Counted from the stretch's first letter, positions 1 through 13,661 are shown. The stretch is 64,000 bases of DNA from Glandiceps talaboti (GCF_964340395.1 NC_135568.1:1187501-1251500); one strand, 5' to 3'. Program-made: numbers and translations. The notes: generated from the sequence alone by a model not told the origin.

Positions 1-28
1 CACACACACACACACGCATACACACACA

Positions 29-73
<45 letters not shown>

Positions 74-139
74 TCACACACACACACACACCTACACACA
101 CACACACACACACACACATACACACACACACACACACGC
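1..139. repeat. (CA)n microsatellite
   Basis: Nearly pure CA with scattered T and G interruptions at the window edge. Confidence 0.95.
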
Positions 140-537
140 ATAGGAACATAACGTTTTCAATCAGGCTACTGCAGACTTTGATCATCCATAAATTATTCCG
201 TATCAATGTCTGTATGTATAGTAGAAATATCAAAACATTGTATTCATTTCCAATTTACCATTCCAAAGTAACTATATTGTACTGTCCTATTGATTCTTGG
301 TACCATTAACAATATATCTATTACTATACGTGTGCACATGATTGATCAGTCTATATGTATACACGAAATCAAGTGAAATCTCAATGGTATTTTTAATAAA
401 GTATACTCTGTTGGTTAATATTACAACAGAACCACATGACGCATGATTCACAGAGTAGGTACTCATGGTATTTATACTATTTTGCTTGTGGTATTTTCTA
501 CTGCATTTTCACTCATAGTCTGAAAGGTTCTGCTATA

Positions 538-1112
538 GTCTAGTTCCTGATGACTGTATTCCAATTTTACACTACGCTATCTTCATACATTATGTCTAGA
601 CAATCCAGGCTTTAAATGTGGCAAAGCACAAATAGCACATGTCAGTAGTAATTAATCAATCACAAATTGACAGGCTGTCGTCATCGCTCATTAATATTCA
701 TTGGTACAGCTGGACTGATATCACATGCAAATGTCCAACCCAACTCCACCTATGGTCTAATTAAACTAAAATGAACACTGTAGGGGGGAGCACAGAATTC
801 TGTGCGAGAGTAACGACATTAACTAGACATAATGTGTGAAGATAACGTAGTGTAAAATTGGAATACGGTTGTCAGGAACTAGACTAGTAATGTATGAAGA
901 TAACGTAGTGTAAAATTGGAATACGGTTGTCAGGAACTAGACTAGTACTGTATGAAGATAATGTAGTGTAAAATTGGAATACGGTGTCAGGAACTAAACT
1001 AGTACTGTATGAAGATAACGTAGTGTAAAATTGGAATATGTCGTCAGGAACGAGACGTAATGTGTGAAGATAACGTAGTGTAAAATCAGAAAACGGTTGT
1101 CAGGAACTACTA
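538..1112. repeat. 58-bp tandem repeat with an inverted upstream copy
   Basis: Five direct copies (821-1112) of a unit containing GATAACGTAGTGTAAAATTG and GTCAGGAACTAGACTAGTA. One inverted copy at 538-603. The layout suggests a foldback element whose right arm was amplified. Confidence 0.65.
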
Positions 1113-1756
1113 GTTCAGCCATTGCATTGGTCTACTTATGAAACTACTCTCTACACATTATTTACATATAGGTGCAGAAGGAAAGCCTTTCACGCTATCA
1201 CTCACTATGCTCTCAAGAAAGCGTGGCTGCAGAGAACATTAAACTATGTTGCAACCCCAGTACACAACACTTGTAACCCAAGTACACCACACTGAAACTC
1301 ATATATCATAGGATTCTGTCATATCTTTTACTACATTACACACACCGACTGGAAATAAGCTCATATCAACATCTGATTTAATCTTATAATACTATATAGA
1401 AAACAGAACATAGTATTATCTGGCAACAGATTGCAACAGGAATACTTTGTGTGGATTAAAAAACAAGGTGACCGGATTTACAATTGGTAACATATGTGTA
1501 TAATTGCATTGAGTAAATACTTCAGCTAAATTATTTGTATGTATCTGTCAGCCAATGTTTGGTTTAAATAATATATTTTTTATTTATCTATTTCTTTATA
1601 TTTATTTATCATTAATATGATAAGCTACTATTGTGACATCAGTAACGAAGTAGTACTTCTTCACCTCTTTATTTTGACACTGTGAAAACAGACTTCTCAT
1701 TTACACATAGTCAGATATTTTACACTATTTGACAAATAACAAATGTCCTGTATTTA

Positions 1757-2210
1757 TACCATGCACAAGCCAAGTTATTGTCTTTGAACAGAGAATGGAT
1801 TATATACCCTGGTAGTTCTACATCACAACAAACTGTGTTTACATCACTGGTTCTGTGGTTCTACATCACAACAACCTGTGTCTACATCACTGGTTCTGTG
1901 GTTCTACATCACAACAACCTGTGTCTACATCACTGGTTCTGTGGTTCTACATCACAACAACCTGTGTCTACATCATTGGTTCTGTGGTGCTCGAAGTATG
2001 AGTTAAAATGTTCAAAATTGCCATTATTTTTGCCGATTGTTCATGAATTGTACTTGACGAGGTATAACTATATTACTCCCCACTATATATATTCATTCAG
2101 CTGGAAGATACTCATGACTTAAGGGTTTGTCACTACCCGTCTATAGTGACAAGGCCCCTTAGGTGACTTGTATTTTCCTTGGCTGAATGAAGACAAATAT
2201 TAGGAATAAT
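1757..2210 (-). mobile_element. Dispersed foldback repeat family, copy 1 (with internal 43-bp tandem array)
   Basis: Inverted relative to the copies at 22384-22712 and 24075-24375. Shared landmarks are ATACCATGCACAAG, a TTCAAAATTGCCATTA block, and TGACAAGGCCCCTTAGG with CTTGGCTGAATGAAG at the other end. A 43-bp segment is repeated four times (1816-1987). Confidence 0.65.
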
Positions 2211-2499
2211 ATCTAAATGTATCAAACCCTTTCGTATAAATTAATCCATCAATTGAATGATACAATCAATCAATTAATCAATTCATAAAATTCTAATTTC
2301 TAATAATACAACAAGACGTTTACAGGTGCTGCACATTTAGAAGGTTCTGGTGAATAGATGGGTTTTGAAATTCTTTCTACACGTGTTAGCAGTAGGTTTT
2401 TGCCAGTTTGAATGGTAGGTTTTTTTTCCATAGATAGGGGCTCTTGTTATCAAGAGTCTATGGTCAATAACTGGAAAACCTAACCCTATTGACTTTAAT

Positions 2500-2715
2500 G
2501 TTGTAGTAGTCCTTGATACCATACTGGTTATAGTCCCTGAGACCATAGGGGGTTGTAGTAGTCCCTGAGACCATAGGGGGTTGTGGTAGTGCCTAAGACA
2601 ATAGGGGGTTGCAGTAGTCCTTGATACCATAGGGGGTTGTGGTAGTGCCTAAGACCATAGGGGTTGTAGTAGTCCCTGAGACCATAGGTGGTTGTGGTAG
2701 TCCCTGAGACCATAG
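2500..2715. repeat. 28-29 bp minisatellite
   Basis: About seven copies of GACCATAGGGGGTTGTAGTA-type units. Confidence 0.85.
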
Positions 2716-3104
2716 AGGGCTCACATTTGGACTTACAGCTAGGACCAGTCTACGAGACAATAGGGGGGTTCATATTTGGGGGGTTCATATTTGGACTTAC
2801 AGCTAGGACCAGTCTGTGGCCAAGCTCAAGCAAACAGGAAATACACCTATGGTATACAAACATGTAATCTTGTCTACAATACAAACTATTTATAGTTTTA
2901 ATCTTAAAAGTAAATTGACATTACAGTGATACCAATCAAAATGTAATTAGTGATATCCTTGTCTAAATCCAATGTTATAAATTGTTTATATCACCTTGAA
3001 TGAACCATGTCATCAGAGACATTAACAGGTGTACTTGTCCCTCATTTTTGTAACATTTAGTAAAGATAGCTAGACTGGTAGTCTAAACGGTCCAGTCATT
3101 GGTT

Positions 3105-3240
3105 AGTCTTACTGCTAGACGTTCAGGCTTTCTTTCGATACTATAAGTTCACAGTGAGGGCTTCCATCCTCGATAGCGATGTTCGGTCAAGTGTCGTATT
3201 GTATCGATAGAACATCCGAGGTCTAGCAGATAGACTGGTC
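3105..3240. repeat. Relative of the 29.6-30.1 kb hairpin elements
   Basis: CTGCTAGACGTTCAGGCTTT and CATCCTCGATAGCG, AGAACATCCGAGGTCTAGC match the reverse complement of the 29.6-30.1 kb block. Confidence 0.5.
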
Positions 3241-3439
3241 ATTGGTCCACTTACATAACCATTCACTACCCCACAGTCAGAGAACATTACATGTATATAA
3301 GTGGAAGGAACACCTGGATCTTTCAGGCTACTACAATATAGATTTCCCCTGTATTTTTTCCCCTGAGGATACTTCTACAATGTATGCACTTTGGTCTTTA
3401 TACATGTTTGTCACTACACAGTATTTTTGATAAGCCTAG

Positions 3440-4530
3440 GACATATGAAAGTCGGTAAAAGCTACTGGGGTTCTTTGGTAATATTATAAGGGTTTGGTCC
3501 CTACCAAGTTATTAAGGTAGTAAGTAGGTAAAAGTTACTGGGGTTCCCCAGTCATTTTACAAGGTTTATATACCAGTGTTAAATGTTTTGTTAAGGGTGG
3601 TAAGTTGGTGAAATCTACCTGAGTACCCCAGTCATTTTACCAGGGTTCCCTACCAGTGTTTTTGTTAAGGGTGGTAAGTAGGTAAAATCTACCTGAGTAC
3701 CCCAGTCATTTTACCATTTTGCCCTACCAGTGTTTTTGTTAAGGGTGGTAAGTAGGTAAAATCTACCCAAGTTTCCCCAGTCATTTTACCAGGGTGCCCT
3801 ACCAGTGTTTTTGTTAAGGGTGGTAAGTAGGTAAAATCTACCTGAGTACCCCAGTCATTTTACCAGGGTGCCCTACCAGTGTTTTTGTTAAGGGTGGTAA
3901 GTAGGTAAAATCTACCTGAGTACCCCAGTCATTTTACCATTTTGCCCTACCAGTGTTTTTGTTAAGGGTGGTAAGTAGGTAAAATCTACCTGAGTACCCC
4001 AGTCATTTTACCAGGGTGCCCTACCAGTGTTTTTGTTAAGGGTGGTAAGTAGGTAAAATCTACCTGAGTACCCCAGTCATTTTACCAGGGTTCCCTACCA
4101 GTGTTTTTGTTAAGGGTGGTAAGTAGGTAAAATCTACCTGAGTTCCCCAGTCATTTTACCATTTTGCCCTACCAGTGTTTTCATTAAGGGTGGTAAGCAG
4201 GTAAAATCTACCTGAGTACCCCAGTCATTTTACCAGGGTTCCCTACCAGTGTTTTTGTTAAGGGTGGTAAGTAGGTAAAATCTACCTGAGTACCCCAGTC
4301 ATTTTACCAGGGTTCCCTACCAGTGTTTTTGTTAAGGGTGGTAAGTAGGTAAAATCTACCTGAGTACCCCAGTCATTTTGCCAGGGTTCCCTACCAGTGT
4401 TTTTGTTAAGGGTTGAAAGTAAGTACAAAATCTACCCAAGTTTCCCCAGTCATTTTACCATTTTGCCCTACGGTACCAGTGTTTTTGTTAGGGTGTTAGG
4501 TAGGTAAAATCTACTGTACTAGGGTTCCTC
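3440..4530 (+). repeat. 74-75 bp minisatellite, about 14 copies
   Basis: Unit contains GGTGGTAAGTAGGTAAAATC, CCCCAGTCATTTTACC and CCTACCAGTGTTTTTGTTAA. The same unit occurs at 42045-42235 (inverted) and 48780-48870. Confidence 0.95.
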
Positions 4531-6124
4531 AATCATTTTATTAGGGTTTCCAAACAAAGCTATGTAGTCTTAGAGATTTGTGTAGGAAACTACTGACCAC
4601 CTTTACTATTGTTCCTCCTTTCTGTTACCATAACAAAAAACACTGTTTCATGTAAACAGTTGCAAACTTGTATGTAAACACTTGTGACTCAGGTATGACC
4701 TGATAACATACATGTGTACATAATATATCTGTACACTTTACTTGTTTGTCAATGAATTAGTAATCTATGGGATGCCAAGAGTCCAGACCAATACGCATGT
4801 ACTAGACAACCATACAGCATAATATACGTCATACATTTTCTTGTACATGGCAAGTACAACATTAAAGTATGTTAGTCTAAGAATATAACAATATTATTCT
4901 ATCATTTACAAAGGTTACAACATACATTGCAGTTCAAATTTCTTTAGCATTGAGCGTTCGATCTGTATTGGTAGATGATCCTCATCAGAATGACAAATTC
5001 CATAGTTACATTGCATAACCTAAATGTAAATCATTTGATATATACCAAGCTGATGAACATTTTTGATCAATATTATTCCAATTACAACAACTGGGACTTG
5101 GAATGTCTTGTATGTTATGCACATTTTTGGCAGTAATTCAACCTGATGTCTACAACATAGTTATACACATATTGTGTGTTAGCCTTGTCCTTTAACTCAC
5201 TGAGATATACGTTTAGCTGTATGGTTGACACCAACAGTATGAAAGGATATAAACCTTGACACATGAAAGTACACTTATATATACCTGTACCTGCACTAAA
5301 TCTAAACAGATCACATTTGACAAAGTTAATAAGTTATATATATACCTACACTAAATCTAAACAACTCACATTTGACAACATTAACAAGTTTTATGAATAT
5401 CATTGTAGTGGACATTGAATGTAGTAACATGTCACCTCACATGTCCATGTTCACACTAGAGGGGTCATCAAACTCTTGATCACCTATCTCCATCAAGTCC
5501 ATGACTAATCCATGTTGTAATAATCTTTATACCCCAAATATGGGTTATTCATTCTTGCAAGCCAGAGCAACGAAATATGTACCTCTTGGTGGTGCATCAC
5601 GGACAGTGCCGTAAAAGAGTCTGTGGTTTACAACCATGGGGTTTTGTGGACCAAGGTTGTACAGCAAGATCTACAAAACCAGCCGTGAAGGTTTTATCAT
5701 ATACCCTATTGTACAAATGAAGTGCCATAAAAGCATCATTTGATCCATATATAATCACAAAAATTGACAGTGTAATATTATTTTATACCTAAACATAAAC
5801 TGATAGAGAAAGAAATCAAAGCCTGATCACTGAGTGAATACGATATCAATGAGCAAACCACTTGCCATATTTGGGCAATGTGTGCTGGGGTATGTGTGAT
5901 ATGGAATATTATTGAATGGGTTGGATGAGCATGCTCTCCAGTGAATTACAGTGGAAGCGATACCGGGTATATGATGAGTATCACATTGCTACATGTATCT
6001 CTAGAATATTTCACAAAAGGTTACCATAGATCACAGACATGGACCGCATTCTGTAGGTGTCAGTTGGTGACGAGAAAAAAGACTATCCTGTCAGCATGTG
6101 ATGGATTACTACTGACACACACTG
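4531..6124. other. No gene seen
   Basis: AT-rich intergenic DNA. The only structure is a short match near 4970-5010 to the repeat block at 20.7 kb and a local duplication of TACACTAAATCTAAACA near 5294-5368. Confidence 0.6.
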
Positions 6125-6290
6125 TTATCCTTAAGTATTCCTCAAAGACATCCTATAGGAATTCTTAAGTATTCCTACAAGACATCCTATAGGAATTCTT
6201 AAGTATTCCTACAAGACATCCTATAGGAATTATTAAGTATTCCTACAAGACATCTTATAGGAATCCTAAAGTATTCTTAAAGAATCCTAT
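6125..6290. repeat. 34-bp minisatellite, about 4-5 copies
   Basis: Unit ATTCCTACAAGACATCCTAT with AGGAATTCTTAAGT. Confidence 0.85.
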
Positions 6291-6423
6291 AAATCAAATA
6301 ATTTACATCATATATTGGTTTTGAGTTCTGCCAACGACAAGTGATGCTAAAATTAGCAAAAATTATTTCTATAAATGTGTAATCTCAGCTTAAGGATTAC
6401 CACTTAAAATGTACATGTAATTA

Positions 6424-6426
6424 AAA

Positions 6427-6457
<31 letters not shown>

Positions 6458-6483
6458 ATACACAAATAAATAAATAAATAAAT
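6424..6483. repeat. (AAAT)n microsatellite
   Basis: Tandem AAAT with one CAAA interruption. Confidence 0.95.
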
Positions 6484-8666
6484 TCAATTTATATTGATTC
6501 AATCAATAACTGTATATTTTAATTTACTGCCACTATCGAAATTTCATAATTTTTACTATGACGTAATAAAACTCTGTGAATGCCTAAGTTATTATGCAAA
6601 TGATAGTTTAATAAAATACTGAAAGAATTACTAGTTTACTAACACAGCTGTGACATAGCTTATAAGCTTAGATCTGTATTACTTTCATTCCTTTCAATAG
6701 ACATGAATTAATATGGTCACATCTGATCGTTTTTTCTCCTGGGTCATCATTGTTTTATACAAAGAATCATTTCATCCTATAGTCTGCAAGACCCAGCTCT
6801 TGTCCAGCTATTGGTCCATTTATGTAATCACTATCTACCTCACAGACAGCACATTATTATAAGTGGAAGCAACACCCTGGATCTTTCAAGCACTGTCATA
6901 TAGTATATGTGATGTTCCAGTCTTGTTCAGCCCTATCAGTCTTCTTTTCTTAAATTTTTGCTAAGATTTATTTTCTCTTAGTTCGATACAAACAAAATCA
7001 GAAAAATAAATAGTGACTAAAATGCCTTCTTGTATATGAACACAATGTACCAGTCTGGTAATTAGTAAAAATAAGTAGTGACTCAATTACCTTCTTGTAC
7101 ATTAACACAATGTACCAGTCTGGTAATTAGTAAAAATTTGTCTTTGAGAACTAGCTGAAGACTGTAACATGGCAAAACTTTCTAGTTTACAGTATCAATT
7201 AAAACAGATAAACTTTGGACATTGTTATAGATCTGAGTTGATTATATTGGTGGACTGACTTAGGCCAAAAAAATATATATATCTGGTTCTGGTCAGGGTA
7301 AACTTTCTAAAGTGGTGCGACGACACAAATTTTTTTCCTAATTTTTTTTTCTTCGAAGCAGTTTAGGCTTTGTATTGCAGTCTTGGCATGTAGGGTAGAT
7401 TTCAGCTGCTTGTTCTCCTGATATCAGGAATAAAAAAGGAACGGGAAAGCAAAAATTATCAAAAAAAAAAGGATCAATGCAAGGGTATTCAGGGCATGCA
7501 CGCGCTGACCAGAACCAGATATATATATTTTTTGGCCTTATAGATAAAAATATGCACAGGATAATACTGGGAAACCATTGTCTGTAGTACAAGCAATAAA
7601 ACTATTTTATTTGACGCAAGAGTTGACAAATATTGAACTGGAAAGACACAGATACGACTATTATACCTTTTGAAGTTCCTCAGACTTTTTGTAGAGATTG
7701 CTAGAAACATAACGGTGAAAATGATGTGAAAAAAAGTATGGGGAAATATGAATTTATTTGTCAGGATTATCTAAAAAATAATGCTGACATAAATGAAAAA
7801 AATTAAATAAATAAAAAAATATCCCTGATATTTTACATTCTCTGGCAGCTGGGGTAATATTTATCAAAGTTCCTCATGCCTTTTGTCAGAATTCCTGGAA
7901 AAATAACAGAATACTTAATTATTTTGAAATAAACTGAGAATTACGAATTTAAATGTTTAATCCCAGGCTGATATTTTTGTATACCCTGGGGTTCAAAAAC
8001 TACACAACCAAAATCTAAAACAATTCTGGACATTACATGTATAAAGATCTATTACTATAGTTCTTCCTAATGTTTATATTAATCACACAAAAAAGAGGAA
8101 AAATTCAGATATTCTTTTATGCTTCATGCAAAATACATGTCATACCAGTAATTATACCCCAAAAAATTATCATGTTTCATTTTGTTTTCATTATATTTAT
8201 AACTGGTGTCAAAGGTCTAACTTTTTTTAAACATTTGACAATTAATCATTACTTTTACATTGATTATTTATCATTATGGTAGTTCTAAATCTGGAAACAT
8301 AAGTATGCTGGTACACACTTGTACACCTTGTATGAAAAAGACATGATATGTTACACAATGACAGTATGTGTTGGATTTCAAAGACACTGTTAACCTGAAA
8401 TTTTCACTAGAGAGTTATTTTCACTCATTACGCAGGAAAACAAATATGTATAATAAGTAGTAACTATAGTAACATAAGTATGCTTCTTGTATATAACTAC
8501 CAGTCTGGTAATTAGTAAAAATTAGTCTTTGAGAACTAGCTGAAAACTGTAAAATCTCAAAAAATTTCTAGGAGTGAAAATATCTATTTTACAGTAACAG
8601 TAACACCCTAACTTGTCATAAACTATCTAATTTATCATTATCAAGAGATGTATTTAGTGGGTGGAA

Positions 8667-8698
<32 letters not shown>

Positions 8699-10100
8699 CT
8701 GTCTGTCTGTCTGTGTGTCTGTCTGTCTGTGTCATCGTTTTTTCCATAACGGCTTGCTCAATTCAAACAAAATTTTGAAGACGTATTTCATAGGGTAATG
8801 GCAAGACTTGTTTAGGTTTTGGTAAAAATCCTGTGAATATTAATGAGCAATTTACATAATTAATGATTTTCGGTAATTAGGCTATATCTCAAGAATTCAC
8901 GCTTCAAATTAATTATAACTTGGTACACACATTTGCGATACCAAAGCACACCTGTCCTGAAAATATTACTAATGTAGCTTTTAGTTTTAATAAGATATTG
9001 GCATATTTTCGGTACATTGTACACACGATCGCCATGGACATTAAAGGATGCCCTCAACAGTCATTGCTATTACATATGTTCTGTTGTATTCCAACAATTG
9101 TCTGTAGGAACGACAATCTCAAAACTTTGCCCTTACGGAAGGCATTCAGTTTAAATCTGGTATGTTTATCAAATCATCTTTTCATTACCATGTAACTAAC
9201 ATTGTACATTTGTATGTAATAACAAATGAAGACTGGGTGGTATCAACAAAAATTCAATTCCAAAGGTTTCCAAAAGTTCTGACTAACTATTGCCCTGTTA
9301 ACAGAGCATCGTCAGGTCTGTAAATGAGAGAGAACAACAGCAAAGGGATCACAGAATGCAAAAAGCTCTAGTATAGAGGCTATCCACGGCATAGAAAGAG
9401 ATCTTTGAAACCACAACCACAGGGAAAAGGACAAGTAATCAATTTTGTTCTCCCAATTTTCCGGATTTCTAATATTATTTTCTCTACATTTCAAATAAAG
9501 TTTTAAATATTGTTTCCTCTCACCCCCCCCCCCACTATTTGCTACTGTTACCACTGTCTTATCAGAGTTTTCCAACTCTGTATTAATTAGTAGACTGCTA
9601 ATCCTAGAACAAACTCACATTCTAATTGCCCAATTAACACAATGCACAGTAAGTGTAAACATTTAGTGATCCGAATAATGGCAGTACACACATGTCCTTT
9701 TCCCTGTGCCACAACTAGTCTCTACACTAGCGACTAAAGACTCTGTCAAGACTTGGAGTAATTATATTGTATACTGACATAATTACTCCAAGGTCTAGAC
9801 TAGAAAAGCTGTGAGTACAAAAGAAAGGTGTTAAAAGAGGTAGAGGTGTGAAAAAGGGAAATTAACAGCTGTTAGGTGTTTCATTATTCAGGTCTTCAGA
9901 GTTCAAAGGTCACCATTGTCATCATATAATTAAAATTTATTAAGATCTGACTGGCAACATGCTTGCTAATCATCAAATACTTTGTCTGACTGTACTGCAA
10001 TCATCTTAGAAAATCCAATCCATCCACATCTCTCTCTCACTCTAAGTTGTTACTATATATTTAAAATATATACATATATAGACAGATTGATTCAAGTGCA
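6484..10100. other. No gene seen
   Basis: AT-rich intergenic DNA with stop-dense frames. ACCAGTCTGGTAATTAGTAA occurs three times (7050, 7112, 8500), a low-copy local repeat. TCTGGTTCTGGTCAG near 7280 and its inverse near 7505 bracket a 240-bp foldback. Confidence 0.55.
8668..8732. repeat. (GT)n/(GTCT)n microsatellite
   Basis: GT dinucleotides pass into GTCT tetranucleotides, then into AT-rich DNA (8735-9060) that looks like an old dispersed repeat beside it. Confidence 0.9.
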
Positions 10101-10154
10101 TATATAAGTACATATATATATATATATATATAAATAATAATAATAATAATAATA

Positions 10155-10190
<36 letters not shown>
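10101..10190. repeat. (TA)n-(TAA)n-(CA)n compound microsatellite
   Basis: Three simple arrays in direct succession. Confidence 0.95.
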
Positions 10191-10192
<2 letters not shown>

Positions 10193-10255
10193 GAAAGTAA
10201 ACAACTGAATTGGATTAATAAACTTGACACAGCATGTTGGAAGTACACATTTATG
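10188..10255 (+). repeat. Solo arm of the 12.5 kb inverted-repeat element
   Basis: GGGAAAGTAAACAACTGAAT followed by GACACAGCATGTTGGAAGTA matches the arms at 12.58 and 12.8 kb. Confidence 0.5.
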
Positions 10256-11083
10256 GAAAAGGGCAGGGTGCCCAAACAAGATCACAGCCAATATGAGTTG
10301 AGAAAATTCCTGGGAAACTTCCCATAACATCCTTGTGATCACATCTACTGGTATTGCATATCCATGGTATGCATGTAACATAACGGGTGAAAATCAACTT
10401 TGCATGACAACAGCCAGTCAGCATGCTCTGAACATGTACAGTCGTACCATGGATGATTACTTTTGTAGGTCTTCCCCTCGGTCTTTAAAATATTACGTAA
10501 CTAATCAAGTAATCTATTTATATACTAGTATCTAGTCCCCAGAGGCGGAAGCCCCGACAACGTGACAATAATAATTGTCTGTGATTTACAAGAATGAAGT
10601 ACACACTCGAGTCGTATGACATCATCGGTGAGAAACCGCAATGGACTCTCTCTCCGATCATCTAAAGGATTATGCGACAGTGATGATTTGTACCAGGACA
10701 GTACGACAAATCAACAACAGTCTTAAACTTTTAGTAATAATAATACATACGAAATAAGGAATGTTTTGCAGTAACGTTTCCTTGCACACACTGTAAACGT
10801 TAACTTTCATACAGTTGTAACGTAACGTGTATGGAAATGTGAAGTCGTGCTAAAACTGTGAAGTAAACAAACTAACGCAACCAGGGCCAGTGTCAATAAT
10901 AGTATGGTGTGTTCAATCGTTGAGATCGCTAGTTAGAGTTGTAGGCCGACGACACTTCATATCATTACAAACGTTTTCACTGCACCGCCACGTATGTGCA
11001 AAAACACAGTCCCAGTTGCAGTCACAACGCGATCGCGATGTACGTACACGGTACACCAAACGTATAATTTGAATGGAACTTAC

Positions 11084-11210
11084 CTTCATAAACATGCTTT
11101 ACACCGTGTATAGTCACAAGCACAACGGCTAATACAAAAGCTACGTATTTTGCTGTTGTTACGTTAATATAAGTCAAAATAAAATCGTTTGGATGCGAAG
11201 TTATCGCCAT
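11084..11210 (-). CDS. Possible first coding exon of a leftward gene (42 residues plus one nt)
   Basis: ATG at 11210 opens MAITSHPNDFILTYINVTTA, then a hydrophobic helix KYVAFVLAVVLVTIHGV, then KHVYE, and the frame meets a consensus donor AAG|GTAAGT at 11083. It lies in a CpG-richer block. I found no convincing second exon to the left, so the gene would continue out of the window or have small exons I missed. Product not recognised; it looks like the start of a signal-anchored or multi-pass membrane protein. Confidence 0.35.
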
Positions 11211-11430
11211 TTGTACAGCCACAGTTTTCGATAATTGTAAGCTAAAGTGTATTGGAAGTATGATTCAGTCACCCTAAGTTAGCGGTTAAACACACTCTCG
11301 CGTGATCTCGCTGTAACCTACATTTGACGGGATCAGGAAGGGGTCAGCTATTTATGTAGTGAAACATCATGGGAACGCATTTCAATAGTAAACATTGACA
11401 TTTTGTGCGTTAACGTGAGAATAAGGTAGG
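11211..11430. promoter_or_regulatory. Candidate bidirectional promoter / 5' UTR block
   Basis: CpG dinucleotides are denser between roughly 10.9 and 11.65 kb than in flanking AT-rich DNA. The block lies between a leftward candidate first exon and a donor-like AAG|GTAGGT at 11423-11430 on the plus strand, which could end the noncoding first exon spliced to the 14238 acceptor. Inference only; no TATA or Inr assigned. Confidence 0.35.
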
Positions 11431-12534
11431 TTTTTGGAACGATTTAGTATTTACACTATATACTGTTTCCCTTATTTTGTGAGATCGGTTGATTAAGAAA
11501 GTAGGAGAAAGTGAAAGTTATTTTGTTTGAAAACAAAGAAAGTGAACGCCTGCATTGAATATAGTGTGTTACTGTGAGAGTTAGTGCCATGGTGGTTGGA
11601 GGGCGTTGTCGTAAATCATGTGAAATTCACAAACGTCACAAATACATGTAACATGTGTTGGAGATGCCACTAATTAGTTCAGTTTAAGCAATGGGTTTAT
11701 TTTTTCTACCGATTTGCAATATTTTTGACGTTACCACATTTACCAGCCATCGTTGTACTCACATATCTTCATTCTAAAGTGCGACTACAATTTTATATAA
11801 CAAAGTTTGCACCTGTCTAAGACTCTTAGCTAGAAATGTTTTGAATTAATTCCTGTCAGCTGGATATAAAAATTATTCAACTTATTATAATTACTATTAT
11901 GTAACATTTTGTAATGGTGGAAAAGTGAAAGAGGCCTCACAAGGTGTATATATATAGTGGCACTGTCACTATATCACAGGAATTGTGATCTAGTGTGAAT
12001 AATAATCTAATCACCTGTCCAGTTCTTATCAAGATGGGTCTTGAAACTAAAATCAAGGATAGATTGTAGGATATTGAACTTTGCATTGGTATATATTGTT
12101 TAGATGACAATACATGAAAAGTGATAATTTTGTCAAAATCAAATTTTTGTGTATTTGAGAAAAGGAAAGACTCAAGCAAATGATAATTTAAATAATTTAA
12201 GGTAATTACAGGTTCAAAGTTCATTAGTACTATGACTGTAGTATCAGTTTCGACTGCTGTACATGTATGTTTCTGTGAACCACATAGCAGATTATATAGA
12301 CTCTTCACCAACATCAGCTCAATGACTAGTATGCATGTGCATCCTATATACTATGCGATGTTTTTTTGGTGGCAAGGATGCATTGCGGCACAATGACTAC
12401 ACATGTGCATTGTATATACTATGCACATTGTCCATGTGGAGGGCGCTATCTACAATATCATCATGAGGCAGTCGGTCACAAATGAATCTACCCTGTGCGA
12501 GCTTATGGGCTTTTGCCTAGTTATGAATGATATT

Positions 12535-12925
12535 ACAACTGCCAACATCAGACTGTGGACGAACAGCTAGAAGCTGTTACAAACAGGGAAAGTAAACAAA
12601 TGAATTGAATTAATAAGGCTTGGCTCAGCATGTTGGAACAGCGGAGATTTGTATTACACACGATGGTTTGAAAAGAACAGTTCTAAAAATTTATGGCCTC
12701 TTTATGTAATGCCAGGGGAACTAGAAATTTGTTTGTGAACATGAACTTTTCTGTAAAATGGCCATAAAACTGTTCTTATCAAATAACGGAATGTAATACA
12801 AGTCTCTGTACTTCCAACATGCTGTGTCAAGTGCTATTATTATATTAATCCAATTCAGTTGTTTACTTTCCATGTTTGTGACAGTTTCATCCACAATCCA
12901 TGGTCTGATGTCAGCAGTTGTAATC
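12535..12925. mobile_element. Inverted-repeat element with arms of about 110-130 bp
   Basis: The left arm has GGGAAAGTAAACAAATGAAT and CTCAGCATGTTGGAA. The right arm carries the same sequence inverted (TTCCAACATGCTGTGTCAAG, TTGTTTACTTTCC). A single arm also occurs at 10188-10250. Possible foldback transposon. Confidence 0.55.
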
Positions 12926-13600
12926 ATAATCCAGAGTGGGTATTTAAAACAATGTAGAATCCAGAATTGGTGTCTATGTATGTACTTAGCTACATATTAT
13001 AAGATTTCTTAAATCACAGCATACAAGTAGAATTTCAATCCTTATATGGATCTATATATTTCAACACATAAATTACATATTTATGCAATAATTATGAAAT
13101 TAAAATATCAGGGTCACAGTATACGCTTAATTATCGTTGCGTTGCAATCTGTGAAAATGTCACCAAAAATACAATATTATGAGGTAACTGAGGCTTTATC
13201 TTTGGTTTGTCAGTTCTCTTATTAAGTGCTGTCACTATGAATACAGCATTAATTATAATAGTGTGTACTGGTGTCAATTATTAATTTCTTTATTCTTCAG
13301 CAAGCTATGGAATATTGATGGAGGTGTGGTTGCTATGTTACGGTTTACCCACAATGCAATGCAATGCAACAAAATGGCATCCACAGATATCGCAATAAAT
13401 TTTTTTCTCACTGAATCTCAGTTGAATTTAAGTGTCATTATTGGAATGTAATATACGTTATTCTTATTTATAGTGTTAATTTTTGTCATGTCTTCCCGTT
13501 CAAGTGTACTTTTATTCTGTGCATGTTGTGGTGTTTGGTTTGTAAAATTTTATTGTCGGAGTCTGTTAATGGGACTCGGCCTGTAGGTCATCCTTGGAAG

Positions 13601-13660
<60 letters not shown>
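13601..13660. repeat. (AATC)n microsatellite
   Basis: About 15 units. The same motif recurs at 50926-50990 and 52529-52579. Confidence 0.95.

Positions 13661-13661
<1 letters not shown>

Noticed and set aside
10061-10381. 106-residue minus frame
   Set aside because: Its C-terminal half is microsatellite and the rest has no splice or domain support; it overlaps a dispersed repeat arm.
13601-13660. CRISPR-like direct repeats here and in other arrays
   Set aside because: All tandem arrays are contiguous without unique spacers, and the genome is eukaryotic.
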